From NCBI RefSeq assembly GCF_049243985.1, contig NC_135376.1:47225001-47289000 (forward strand): a stretch of DNA of 64,000 bases, given 5' to 3'. This DNA is from Paroedura picta (Eukaryota; Chordata; Lepidosauria; Squamata; Gekkonidae). The position numbers and the translations under genes are program-made. A model generated the notes under the pieces. That model did no database searches. It was not told where the DNA came from and saw only the letters and a program-made list of their open reading frames with translations. Below, one piece after another: positions 43,771-55,123 of this stretch. The stretch's first letter is position 1. Each line of letters begins with the position of its first letter.

Positions 43771-46700
43771 GTGAGAAAGTGTCGAGGGAGGGGTGCTTGC
43801 GCCTCCCCCTCGGGGGCCGTGCGTGCGTGGGCCTCTGCCTCGTCGGGTTGGGAGGAAGCGTTTGCCCTTGAGTGGCAGTTGCTTGCTTTTCTTGATTATG
43901 TCGCATTCATGCTTTTTGGTCGGTTTTTGGAATTTAGCCGGACACCTTTGTGCCTGTTTGTTGGTGGGAGTCGTTTACTCGTGTAACTATCACAGTTTTG
44001 ACTTTTAAATAAAATCCTACCCCCTCTCCAAGGAGCTCAGGATCCCCCCAACTCTTATGAGATAGATAGCCCTATGAGATAGATAGATTAGGCTAAGGGA
44101 AAGTGAACAGTTCACGGAAGATCGCCCATAGAGTGGGGATTTAGATTTGGGCCTCCCCTAATTCTTGTTTGCTAATGTACTAGTGCACCCTACTGGGTTT
44201 CTGGTGTCTAATTTCCGGAATCGGCACCCATGAAAAATTGCGATGGCTAGGTCTCCGGCTAGGCCGATTACTTGCTTTGAGCATCCCCATGTTATATGTT
44301 CATGAATGCATAGAACAGGGGTAGTCAAACTGCGGCCCTCCAGATGTCCATGGACTACAATTCCCAGGAGCCCCTGCCAGCAAATGCATTTGCTGGCAGG
44401 GGCTCCTGGGAATTGTAGTCCATGGACATCTGGAGGGCCGCAGTTTGACTACCCCTGGCATAGAACAACAAAGGGAGCATAAATTCCAGGCATAAAATCA
44501 ACACTGACCTTAAGGCCCTCTGTTGCCTAACATGCATCATTTTCTCTTGATCCCAATAAGTCTCGACTTCCTGTGACCCCAAAAGTTTCAGTGACAAGAA
44601 TGTGTAAACTTATATTTTTCATATACAGCTTATTCTGCAGCCTTGAAACTTCATCATGTTCTAGGCAACTCTTCTTCATAAATGCTGTGGTTCAGCAAGT
44701 TGCCTTGCTGGAGCAGGAATGTACACTTTGGTGTGAAACAAGCACCTTGCATAAGGTCTGTTTGCATTACAAATTGTAGATGCAGCAGGCTTCATGTTTT
44801 TTGTCAGTCATTACAAGGGAGAGGTCAACATGAGAAAGGGGCTATTTAAAAATTTTACAATGAAAGTGGCTTTCCCTTAAACAGATTTAACCTCAGGAGG
44901 GAACACCTACAGTGCTTCTTCTTTTCTGGGGGCAGATATAATTTTAGTCCTTTAAATTTCATCATCAGTTGATTTTTAAAAGCAAAACAAACAAAAAAAT
45001 CAGGGGTCCTGAACATATTTTGGGTGTAGCTCTAATCTCACCCTGCTTGTGTGGTGTACTGTTGTGTCTCATGTGGGAATATATTTAAAGTGACAACCTG
45101 GCTTCGGGGGGAGTCTTAGTCCACAAGCACTTTAAGAATATCACCATGTTGCCTGTTCCTGGTCTGCAGACTTGTGTGAGTGGAGGTGTAAGGGCTCTCT
45201 CCCATAATTGTAAACCAGCTGGGAAGTGACATGGGAAGCCCCTCTATCCCAAAATATAGTTTCTTCTCACCCTCCCTTATTTGAAACGGAGACCAAAACA
45301 TAGCTTTGTTCTTGAGTTTGTCCTTTGGTTCAAACAAGAATCTTAAAATGCATGAGTTTAAACTTTAATCTAGATTGCCTTCCCAGGAAGGAATGTAATT
45401 AAACTTGGATCCTAGTGCAGATGTAGAATCTTGTATCACTGATATTATTGTTTTCACTGAAATTTTCACAAAGCTCAAAATAATGCATCACACTGGAAAA
45501 TTCTGGTAGAGAACTCTTCATCACAGTTCCAATGAATTCATAAGAATTACTTTGAAGTAAGTAGCTTAGAATGTCAATATTATGCTTTAGCCTTTCCTTT
45601 TCTAAGATATATAAGTTAGGGCGTACCTTATCAGCAGGAATTGCAGGGCTATGACTAAGCAATATGAAATAGAAGAAGAAGTAGAAGAGTTGGTTCTTAT
45701 ATGCCGCTTTTCCCTACCCGAAGGAGTCTCAAAGCGGCTTACAGTTGCCTTCCCATTCCTCTCCCTCTCCTCTAGAAACAAGAACAACTGTTCTGAGAAG
45801 TCTTCCCATTTTCTCAGCTACCCACTCTAGGTCATCTTTTGGATGCAGTGAAAAGTTGTGATTCTTGCTGGTTCTGACCAGAATGATTTAGTCCTGCTTG
45901 TCTTCCAGGAAGTGTTGCGCCTGGGCCTGTGCCAGAGGGAATGATCCGCCTCTACAGTATGCGTTATTGTCCCTTTGCACAGAGAACACTGCTAGTTCTG
46001 AAGACCAAAGGAATTGAGTAAGATCATAAACCATTCTAATTTCAGTAATGTCCTGTGCTATGACAATGTGTACCAAACTTTTTTGTTATAAAACTGGTAG
46101 ATGATCACCTTATGGAAATAGTCTTCAAGCTGATACCGTACATATCTATTCTTAAGGTTACTGTCCATTTGACATTCTTCCAGCTTTGCTAGTGTAACAG
46201 AATTGAGTGGCACCATTACATAGTCCTTGGTATTTCTGTAATTATGTTTCAGATGTCCAAAGTACTTCATGTATATTATCTAGTCAATCGAGCAACAGCT
46301 CTGAAAGAAAGACCATTATGATTATCCTCATATAACAGAATCAAAGCTTGCCCAAAGTTGGTACCTGTGTGAGTTTGTAACTGAAGTGAAATTTTAGTCA
46401 GGAATATACCGTTCTTCCAAATCTAATAGAATTCCAACAAATAACCACCTTTTAATTCAATTAGTTTCACCAGTAAAATCAGAGTCCAGTGGCACCTTTA
46501 AGACCAACAAAGATTTATTAAAGGCGTGAGTTTTCGAGTGCAAGCACTCCTGAGGAACAGTGCTTGCCCTTGAAATCTCACACCTTGAATAAATCCTTGT
46601 TGGTCTTACAGGTGCTACTGGACTCTGATTTTATTGTGCTACTGCAGATCAACACAACTAGTTTCACCAATGTTTTAATCTAGTTTCACCAATGTTTGTG

Positions 46701-49700
46701 TCAAATGGAGACTTGGTAGGGTGTTGAAGTTATTTTTATTTCTTATGTTGCTTGGTGCAGTGGTCCCCAACCTTTATTAGGCTGGGGACCGGCAGGGCAT
46801 CGGGCCGCGCCCGCGGGGACAGCGCCCGCGGGGACCGCGCCCGCGGGGACCGCGCCCGCGCGGGCCACGCCCACGCTTCTGGCCGCGCCTGCGAGCTGCG
46901 CCCGCAGATCGGGCCACGCCCGGAAGCCACGCCCGCTGATCGGGCCGCGCCCGCGAGCTGCGCCCGCAGATCGGGCCGCGCGGGCGCAGCCCGGCCCTGA
47001 TTCCCTCTTCCCGCCCTCCCGCAGTAAGTAGCTTCCCGGGCCGCAAGCTGCGGGGGGGGGCGGGGAGAGGGAGCTGCAGTCCGGCGCCATGGCCTTTGCG
47101 GCCCGGCGCCGGGCCGCGGCCCGCAGGTTGGGGACCACTGGCTTGGTGGTATATAGAGCACAAAGTTGAAATTAGGGTTTAGACACCCTCAATTTCCTAG
47201 GATATGGATTGGATTTCTATAACTGCTCAGTCTTCTTGAGATGGCTGATGGGTATCATTAAAACATGGGCTACTTTATGGTTGGTTTAACTACCAGTGAC
47301 AATAATAATATTTCTTTGTTTCATGTAATATCTTTTAGCCATGAAATTATTAATATCAACATACATAACAAACCTGATTGGTTTTTTGAAAAAAACCCAC
47401 TTGGACTAGTTCCTGTATTGGAGACAAGCAAAGGTCAGCTGATCTATGAATCTCCAATCACTTGTGAATATCTGGATGAAGCATATCCAGGGAAGAAGTT
47501 GTACCCTGAGGATCCCTATGAGAAAGCTTGCCAGAAGATGCTGTTGGAATTCTTCTCCAAGGTGTGTGCTGACGAGGACACATGAAGATTTGCTTGTTTC
47601 AAAATCTTCTTCAAAAAACCAAATACCTTACCTGAAAAAGTAAATCACTTTTGGGGTTACTTGAAGGCTGAAGAATATTTCAGGGGTTACTCCACCATCA
47701 AAAAGTTTGAGAAGGCTGTTCTAACCAAACGTAACATGTGTGCTGGTGCTAGTAGTAGATGGCCAGTTGAGGGATAGACATGAATAGATGCCCTTGCCCT
47801 GTGATTTTGTACAAACTGTAAAACTTTACCAGGCTACGTAAGGACTGCCTTGCCCAGGATGCCCTTTGTCATAGGGTCTTAAAGGCTGATGAAATTGTGG
47901 GGTGGCGAGGCATGAAGGAAAATGAAGTTCTGTCTGGCCGACCAATACTAGCCTGGTTTCAGCAGCAGCCGCAGCACATTATGTAAGAACAAAGGGAGGA
48001 AGGGGCATTATTTTCCAGTGGGGATAGACAATACATGCCATGTAGAAGGTCAGAGTTGTTATGCTTACCTTACCTTCATCCTGAGTGGAGGCAGGGCAAA
48101 TAGTCCCATTGCAAAGAACCAGCGGTAGTTGCTCTGCTATTCTATGTTACCCTATGTTATCATGTGGTTTCTCCAAGAAACAATATTCTAAAAGGACATT
48201 TTAAAATTATAGAAAGAAAATAATGGTCTTAAAATGCCCAAAGGGAATGCATAGTGTATCTCTTTGACTCTTTCCACACTGGCAGTGCCACTCTGGGCTA
48301 CCGCTGGTTCTTTGAAATGGGGCAATTTGCCCTGCCTCTTCCCTCGTCTGCTGGGCCTGTTTCCCCTGGAATACTGCAGCTAGGGCAGAGTGGTTCTGCC
48401 ACGCTTTGCAGTGGTGGGAGGGGCTGGGGTTAATTTCACAATAGTGGGATTGCATTATAATGCAATCTCACCTTTGTGAAAATAATTTTAAACATGCCCC
48501 AGTTGGCTCTGCACCAGAGCACCAACTGAGGCATTTTTTGTCCCTTCCGGTGTGCCATAGGCCCTGAGATAGTCCCCGCTGTTGCCTGGAGTGAAAAAAA
48601 TGCGGAATATCTGTGTTTCTGTGCCACAGGGCAACAAAGGTGGTGATTCGGACCAGGGCCGGGCTGGTGCCACCGTCATCTGGAAGTGGGGATTAGCCCC
48701 ATTACCAGATGAGCACCAGCCTGGCCTTTAGTCATCATGTGGAAAGGGTATCTGAATTACAACTAAATAGAAATTGGATACCGCAATTCATTCTTTTTCT
48801 TTTATGAACTTCTGAGGCACCTTAGATAGGTTATGGCTGGAGATAGTAGTCCTATGTTAATAGACAGGGAATGCATATGGGTATATATAGGAAATAAATG
48901 GCAAGGATCTCCTTGTTTGCTAGGATGAGAGACAGTAGGAATGCATGGTAAGTATAATGTACTCCATTAGCTTAAGTTAGTAGTTGGCCACCTTGTATAA
49001 TATGTGTTTTAATGCAAGTATGTCTGTTGGGGACAGATGTACTACTGACTGTTGTACTGTCATGTAAGGCAGTGGTCCCCAACCTTTATTAGGCTGGGGA
49101 CCGGCAGGGCATCGGGCCGCGCCCGCGAGCCGCGCCCGCTGATCGGGCCGCGCCCGCGATCCGCGACCCGCGGATCGGGCCGCGCCCGCGGATCGGGCCG
49201 CGCGGGCACGGCCTGCACGGGCGCGGCCCGGCCCTGATTCCCTCTCCCCGCCCTCCCGCAGTAAGTAGCTTCCCGGGCCGCAAGCTTGCGGCCTGGGAAG
49301 TTTTTTACGGCGGGGAGAGGGAGCCGCGGCCCGGTGCCATGGCCTTTGCGGCCCGGCGCCGGGCCGCGGCCCGCAGGTTGGGGACCACTGATGTAAGGGA
49401 AGCATTCTTTCAAAATGGATACATGGAAACAAAAGGTATCATTGGTTCTGCCAAAGCAACTCATTAACCACCAAGTATAAAAATAAATAAATAAATCACA
49501 GATGTATTTTGAGATAGCCATTTTCTTTTGGTTACAGCCCTCTGACTGACTAAGAAGTTCATTTATTCTAGGTTTCCCAATTAAAGATGACTCATATTTT
49601 ATCTATTAAGACTTTATTTAAAATCAATCTAATCATTTTTGTAATGAGTGAATATATACTAATCTCAATGCTACCAAGTATGCTTTCTTATTTAAATGAA

Positions 49701-52700
49701 ACCAGAAACAAAAATATATAAATAGCACCCTTCTCATTTCCAAAGGTTAAACGATAATAATAAATTTGTATTTATATCCCACCCTTCCAGCACTCAGGGC
49801 TTTTAACAACATTAAAACAGGTATAAAACAGGTATATTACCCGCCACGAGCCGCAAGGGAGTGGCGGGCTATAAATCTAATAATAATAATAATAAAAATT
49901 AAAATGTTTAAAGCATTACACTTTATAATTCCTATAATTTATGGTCCTGATTAAAATCCCAAACAGGGAAGGTTATGGCCAGAGCTGGTCTTCAGCATTC
50001 CTTCTCCGTCCTTCCCTGGTGGTGAGGCCAGCCTTTTATGGTAGATGTTATTTTTGACCTTGACCATTAGCCTAGTGGAATAGTTCCATTTTGCAGACCC
50101 TGTGGATTTAGGTCCGGCAAGGCACCAATCTCTTCAGGGAGCTCATTCCACCAGGTCAAGGCCAGCTTCACCTTTTGGGCTGGGGACCCTGAGCAGATGT
50201 TTTTCTGAGAATCTCAGAACTCTTGTGGGAATATAAAGGATAAAATATAGTATTTGAGATCCTTATCAAAACTCAGAAAGATTACATAGTCTTATACAGC
50301 CCACATCTGAGAGATTCAAGGGAATTTTAGGTTATGGCTTTTTGTTCGTTCATTCATTCATTCATTCATTCATTCATTCATTCATTCATTCATTCATTCA
50401 TTCATTCATTCATTCACATTTATATACCACCCTCCCCGAAGGTTCAGGGCAGGTTACATAGAACTGAAAAACTATACAGGAAACATTACATATAACCTAT
50501 ATACGCCCAGTTACGTGAAATCCACATGACCATATCAAAACCTTCCAGTTTGCCATTTTGAGTTGAGCACTTTTGTGAGCTTAGAAGAAATTACCCATAG
50601 CAATATAAATAAAAATAAATATGGGAAGTTCAACTTTTATTATATCTACTTGTTTGGAGATTTTCTGGGCATCTCTTCCCCCAAGGATGGAATAGTGACC
50701 AGTGCATAACTGAGAAAGTAAAACTTACACATGTTTTGCAAATTTGAAAACTAAGGCAAAATGGTCAGACCTTTGTTTATTCGGTTTAACAGTCAAAGGG
50801 ATGGGCAGTCTGGAATTCAGAGTGCTTCTCCAGCAGGCAACTCTAAGGAGTAACTATCACCTCTTTGACAGGGTTTTATAAGAAGTAGCAGTTGTCTACA
50901 TGGATGGCTACAGGGCGACTATTATTTCTCAGCTTCTGTGTAGTCCTTCAGTGAAAATGGTGAACATTTCTATGCCTGAGTAACAGTACAATCCCAAATT
51001 TTTCTTAGATACCCCCCATGAGCAGAAATTACTTTTTGGCCATCAGAAATGGAGAAGATGTATCTGCACTGAAAGAGAAATTTATTGAAAAGCTTCTCAA
51101 ACTTGAGGAGGTAAGAAATGGAATCCCTAATAGCTCCCAGGGAAATGATAAAGTATTCTTTCATGAGGTAGAGAGGACCCCCCCCCCCATTTGTGATTAT
51201 ATCAATGACTCCTTGGCTTGCATAAAAGGTCTTGGGTTCAATCCCAAGTTAAAAGGGTTGGGCAGCAAGTGATGTGAAAGACCTCTGCCTAGAAAGCCTC
51301 TGCCAATCAGAGGAAATGATGTGCTCCTTGATAGAGTAGGGGCAGTTTCATGTGTCCAAGCTTACAGCCCATAAAAGCAAAGCCAGTACAAACAAATCTA
51401 GACTTGCTTATAAGGGAAGGATCATCCACCTTTGGCTGCACTTCCATCAATTTTAGAGCAATGCAAGTCTTATATTCTCATCCCAAGTACCTTAGGCTGC
51501 ACATTGTTGGCCACATCCCATAACTGGCGCTGAGTCACTTGTGTCTTATTTGCTGTTGTCCACTAGAGGGAGGCATGTTCACACTTCTGTAGTTCTGACT
51601 GTTAAGACACTGGGGAGTCTTATTTTTTTTCTCTTAAAACTTAGGTTTGTCCATGATAATATGGTCCTAGGTGAGGATAAAGATATTCCAGGGTTCAGTA
51701 CCGGTTCATACATGTTTGAGACTGAAGGAAGGATGGGCTTGAGAATAGTTATCTGCCCTGATGGTGTGTTTTAAATTCATAGATGTGACGTTTTTACAGG
51801 GGAGAAAGAAGCACAGAACAGAAAACAATTTTTTAAAAACCTTTATGGAATAGCAGGGCAGTGAAGCATACAGTGCAGCTGGGGAGGAAGGGGCTGAGAC
51901 AGTATCTGGTTCTGGATATTAGATGGAAGTAGATAGAGTGGCATTTTTCCATGTTGGCCTTGATATCAGAAATTAAAATTAACATGCTGGGGGGTGTATG
52001 GAAGCAGCAGTGTCATGTGAGCATCATTGATGTCTGGTTATCCCCACTGGATATGCAATCTGCTGAATACCAGCATAGCTTGAAAGCATCACACAGGTCT
52101 ACAGAGGTGCTTGATGCTGTATTTAAAAGTGCCCTAATGCATCCTGTTGCTTTCTTTGTATGGTCTAGTAATCAGTTTCTGCAGGCTTTTGTAAGTGTGC
52201 TTCTGTTAATCTTATTTTTTGATGTCTGATGTCTTTATCCCTTTAGATTCTAGCCAACCGCAAGACAAAGTTCTTTGGTGGAAACTCTGTCTCCATGATT
52301 GACTATTTTATGTGGCCTTGGTTTGAGCGTCTGGAGGGTTTCCAGTTAAATGAGTAAGTCTTTGGGATTTCTTGCAGCACTCAGATATTTGGGGAACGTT
52401 TACCAATTAGTTCCTGAAAATTACTTCCAGTTAACTGTGGGACTTACTGGCAGGAGTGGTTTACCTCTGCTTGTCTTGCCTTTACTTGTAATCTTTAAAT
52501 TAGGGGACTGAATGCATGTAGGAGATTAAGCAGTTGTCTTTCCAGTTGTTTTAATATCTCTCCAGGAAAGGAACAATTAGGATATTAGACAGATGGATAC
52601 CCCTAAAGGGTAGGGGGAGTAATTTCTCTTGAATTTACCAGCAAATTATTTAATTCAGGGGATAAAAATTGGATTCTCAGGTATTACAGGTATTAAAATA

Positions 52701-54817
52701 GCATGGTTTGAAAGGTACCTTTACGCCTTGTAACTGCTATTATGAATAGGACACACTTTTCTTACCTTGGGCACTGAATAAGTATATCATACATATGATG
52801 CTGTTTACGTTACATTGCCTTTTCTCCACACAGACATTGTACTTATATGCCTGAAGTAGACTGTAAATCCAGCTTATTCATTTAGGACCAACAATTCACT
52901 TGCTGGAATTACATACTTGTAGAACCAGCTCCCCTCTAGTGGACTTTCCCCACAGCTAAGCAGATGGCAGCTATGGTGAATTTTAGATCCCAGGCTAGAG
53001 ATAGGTCTGTAAATGGCTACTATCCATGATAGCTAAATAGAACCTCCTTGGTCAGTCAGATGTGTTTCTAAGTACACTGTAGATAAGCAGGAGATAATCT
53101 TCTGGAATAACCTTAATGTTTTCAAATTATCATTTTACATAAGGAGACAAAAAACATTTCCTTTCCTCCTCTTCTGCTGGGCCTGCTTCCCTTTTCTTGT
53201 TTCATCTCTACTTTGCTTCTGCCATCTATCATGTTTTGGATGGGTTTTTTCCTTGTTTTCTGGTTCAGTCTTCCTTATACACTCACTTGTCTGTGTTCTT
53301 AATCTGCCCTTCTCCTCACAACCTTCTGCTATTTACCTTTAAAGCCCTGCTCAGCATGGCAAAGGAGGAGGTGGGAAAGCAGGCCTGTGGTGGAGATAAG
53401 CCTCTCTGTCACAAGCTTGAGGTGGCCATTTTTCTTCATGTGTTGCTAATTTAGTATCTTCTTGCAGGGGTGGCCAAACTGTGGCTCTCCAGATGTCCAA
53501 GAACTACAATCCCCATGAGCCCCTGCCCGGATGTGCTGGCAGGGGATCATGGGAATTGTAGTCCATGGATATCTGGGTAGCCATAGTTTGGCTATCCCTG
53601 CAAGAAGATACTAAATAGCAACACATGAAGAAAAAGTTTGCCCGGGGTTTTCAGGTTTTTGGTCTTCATAGTGCGGCAACCCATTCCTATTAGTATGGTA
53701 TAGATATCAAATTAGGGAAGGAAATGGCAAACCACCCTGTATTGAGTCTGCCATGAAAACACTAGAGGGCGTCACCCCAAGGGTCAGACATGACTCGGTG
53801 CTTGCATAGGGGATACCTTTACCTATACCTTTAGATAACAAATAATGTATATAATTTAGGCTTTTGACCTCTAGTGCTAGAGAAGAGTCTTGCGAGTCCC
53901 TTGGATTGCAAGGCAAACAAACTGGTCAGTCCTAGAGGAGATCAGCCCTGACTGCTCCTTAGAAGGCCAGATCCTGAAGATGAAACTGAAATACTATGGC
54001 CACCTCATGAGAATGAAGGACTCCCTGGAGAAGAGCCTAATGCTGGGAGCGATCGAGGGCAAAAGAAGAAGGGGACGACAGAGAATGAGGTGGCTGGATG
54101 GAGTCACTGAAGCAGTTGGTGCAAACTTAAATGGACTCTGGGGAATGGTGGAGGACAGGAAGGAGAATCATTGTCCATGGGGTCGCGATGGGCCGGACCT
54201 AACAACAAAAGTTTGGGTGTTAGGTGGGTTCGCACCTAACAACAACAAAATGTGTATAAACCTGGGGAAGATGAATGGTAGTCTGATCCAGCAAGGTAGT
54301 TCTTGAGCCAATGTGGGAAGCCAATCATTTCAGCTTGCACAGCCTTGTGCTGGTCTCTGGTAGTGATGTAGGCTGTGGAAACCCTGTGATATGAACAGCT
54401 GCAGTTAGAAGTTAGAGACAGGAGAAAGACTGACAGAGGGTGTTTCCCATGGGAAGCAGGAAGTACATAATTTGATCCTGCCTCCCTGAAAGAGAGGTGG
54501 GAAACACCCACCAGGATGTCCTCCTGACCTCTGGGAGAAGTGACAATCTGACCTCTTAATGGCAATTCTCAATCGCTGCTTTAGGGTACACTGCACATTG
54601 GGTGGGGGGAGATGTAGGACATTTGAGTGTTGTGAGTTCCACAGTATTTCTGTTTCTCCATAGCTGTCTAAACCAAACCCCAGCAATAAAGCACTGGATG
54701 GAATCCATGCAGCTGGATCCTGCTGTTAAAGCAACGATAACAGACACGCAGACGTTCAAAGGATTTTTGGAGCTGTATGCGAAGAACAGCCATGAGGCCT
54801 CTGATTATGGGCTCTGA
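43737..54817 (+). CDS. GSTO1: GSTO1, omega-class glutathione S-transferase, complete six-exon gene
   Basis: The gene-level entry for six exons, listed separately. Spliced length is 729 nt, giving 242 aa (human GSTO1 is 241). Omega GSTs are cytosolic thiol transferases with dehydroascorbate reductase and methylarsonate reductase activity; they use an active-site cysteine where most GST classes use Tyr or Ser. Here that residue is Cys32 in [10 protein letters not shown]. The N-terminal thioredoxin fold also shows GLVPVLE (cis-Pro loop) and [12 protein letters not shown] (glutathione binding). The helical C-terminal domain contains [20 protein letters not shown]. All splice phases agree (1,2,0,0,2). 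GSTO1 is preferred over GSTO2 because of the N-terminus [12 protein letters not shown] and general similarity, but a single unduplicated GSTO is also possible. Confidence 0.96.
44025..44200 (-). repeat. MIR-like SINE fragment
   Basis: Minus-orientation body with CCAAGGAGCTCAGGAT and GTGGGGATTTAGATTTGGG. It lies in GSTO1 intron 1. Confidence 0.5.
44316..44457. mobile_element. fold-back hAT MITE (142 bp) with 8-bp TSD
   Basis: Same family as the copy at 2.1 kb; the arms are nearly perfect inverted repeats, including the centre GCAAATGCATTTGC. The direct repeats GCATAGAA at 44308-44315 and 44458-44465 are identical. It lies in GSTO1 intron 1. Confidence 0.92.
45909..46017 (+). CDS. GSTO1: GSTO1 exon 2 (active-site cysteine)
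   Basis: Encodes [20 protein letters not shown] then [16 protein letters not shown]. It carries the catalytic Cys32. Acceptor TTCCAG|GA, donor GA|GTAAGA, phase 2 out. Confidence 0.96.
46473..46658. mobile_element. fold-back repeat (CCAGTGGCACCTTTAAGACC family) with 11-bp flanking repeats
   Basis: The left arm (AATCAGAGTCCAGTGGCACC...) and right arm (...GGTGCTACTGGACTCTGATT) are inverted. The flanks TAGTTTCACCA at 46462-46472 and 46659-46669 are identical, an 11-bp duplication longer than hAT uses. Shorter relatives occur near 11.88, 13.3 and 32.16 kb. The family name is not known to me. Confidence 0.75.
46758..47140. mobile_element. GC-rich hAT MITE (383 bp) with 8-bp TSD
   Basis: The ends CAGTGGTCCCCAACCT and AGGTTGGGGACCACTG are perfect terminal inverted repeats. 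The 8-bp direct repeats GCTTGGTG lie at 46750-46757 and 47141-47148. The interior is extremely GC- and CpG-rich, with repeated CGCGCCCGCGGGGAC units. It lies in GSTO1 intron 2. The long ORFs here on both strands are due to base composition. Confidence 0.93.
47339..47561 (+). CDS. GSTO1: GSTO1 exon 3 (glutathione-binding site)
   Basis: Encodes [18 protein letters not shown]-like sequence through [20 protein letters not shown] and [20 protein letters not shown]. The VPVLE and ES motifs form the glutathione site. Acceptor TTTTAG|CC, donor AAG|GTGTGT, phase 0 out. Confidence 0.96.
48255..48755. mobile_element. probable DNA transposon remnant with inverted ends
   Basis: CTTTCCACA on the left and TGTGGAAAG on the right lie about 490 bp apart, and the composition between them differs from the flanks. 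No clear target duplication was found. It lies in GSTO1 intron 3. Confidence 0.3.
49070..49390. mobile_element. GC-rich hAT MITE (321 bp) with 8-bp TSD
   Basis: Same ends and same interior type as the copy at 46.76 kb, with fewer internal GC repeats. Perfect direct repeats ATGTAAGG lie at 49062-49069 and 49391-49398. It lies in GSTO1 intron 3. Confidence 0.93.
50345..50416 (+). repeat. (CATT)n microsatellite at an L2-type tail
   Basis: About 17 CATT units followed by CACATTTATATACCACCCTC, an L2-type 3' end. In GSTO1 intron 3. Confidence 0.95.
51009..51110 (+). CDS. GSTO1: GSTO1 exon 4
   Basis: Encodes [20 protein letters not shown] then [14 protein letters not shown], 34 codons of the helical C-terminal domain. 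It is more divergent from human than the other exons. Acceptor TCTTAG|AT, donor GAG|GTAAGA, phase 0. Confidence 0.92.
51205..51310 (+). repeat. tRNA-derived SINE fragment
   Basis: GGTCTTGGGTTCAATCCCAA is B-box-like; it is followed by GACCTCTGCCTAGAAAGCCT and CTGCCAATCAGAG, typical of this SINE body. It lies in GSTO1 intron 4, about 95 bp after exon 4. Confidence 0.5.
52247..52353 (+). CDS. GSTO1: GSTO1 exon 5
   Basis: Encodes [20 protein letters not shown] then [16 protein letters not shown], the best-conserved part of the C-terminal domain. Acceptor CTTTAG|AT, donor GA|GTAAGT, phase 2 out. Confidence 0.96.
53465..53600. mobile_element. fold-back hAT MITE, diverged, inside a longer palindrome
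   Basis: Arms read CAGGGGTGGCCAAACTGTGG and, at the other end, the diverged complement. No direct target duplication is present. Instead the outer 35-36 bp on each side are inverted copies of each other (see finding). Confidence 0.85.
53710..53840 (+). mobile_element. Sauria SINE, 3' part
   Basis: Contains GGCAAACCACCC, GCCATGAAAAC and the BovB-type tail GTCAGACATGACTCGG. The tRNA-like head is missing. It lies in GSTO1 intron 5. Confidence 0.85.
53870..54250 (+). mobile_element. BovB (RTE) LINE 3' fragment
   Basis: Encodes [40 protein letters not shown] and [10 protein letters not shown], then ends GGTCGCGATGGGCCGGACCT followed by AACAAC repeats, the BovB 3' end. It lies in GSTO1 intron 5. 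Confidence 0.85.
54664..54817 (+). CDS. GSTO1: GSTO1 exon 6 (stop codon)
   Basis: Encodes [20 protein letters not shown] through [20 protein letters not shown] and a TGA stop. The C-terminus EA-(S/C)-DYGL is the same as in human GSTO1. Acceptor CCATAG|CT. Confidence 0.96.
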
Positions 54818-55117
54818 GTTGGTGGAAGCTGTCGGCGGATGGCAATGTGTATTACATGCTAATTGCTCAAGGGTACAAGATTAGGGCCTGAACTAGATTG
54901 TGAAATTTATAAGATGACTCTGTACTTGTACAATAGGGATACATGGCTGTACTGAAATGACTGGCCCACCTGCACAAAGCCCTTTTTATCAAAAGAAAGA
55001 TATGGGTATGGGGAAGATTTGGGGAGTTGGTTGTTTCTGAGTGCCATATAATTAGTTGCTCTTTGTTTCCTTTTGTCTTTTTCAGTTTAGGATAGTCTTT
55101 GAACTGTACTTAAGAGA

Positions 55118-55123
55118 AATAAA
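55118..55123 (+). terminator. GSTO1: GSTO1 poly(A) signal AATAAA
   Basis: AATAAA about 300 bp after the stop codon, giving a plausible 3' UTR of about 320 nt. It is the first canonical signal downstream of the stop on this strand. Confidence 0.65.

Noticed and set aside
46736-47163. Overlapping Arg/Ala/Pro-rich open frames of 128-141 codons
   Set aside because: They lie entirely in the GC-rich hAT MITE with exact target duplications; the frames reflect composition.
48977-49521. 151-153-codon minus-strand frames of Arg/Pro/Ala-rich sequence
   Set aside because: Same reason: they cover the second GC-rich hAT MITE and its flanks.
50345-50416. Regular short repeats resembling an array
   Set aside because: It is a (CATT)n microsatellite without spacers; CRISPR arrays do not occur in vertebrates.
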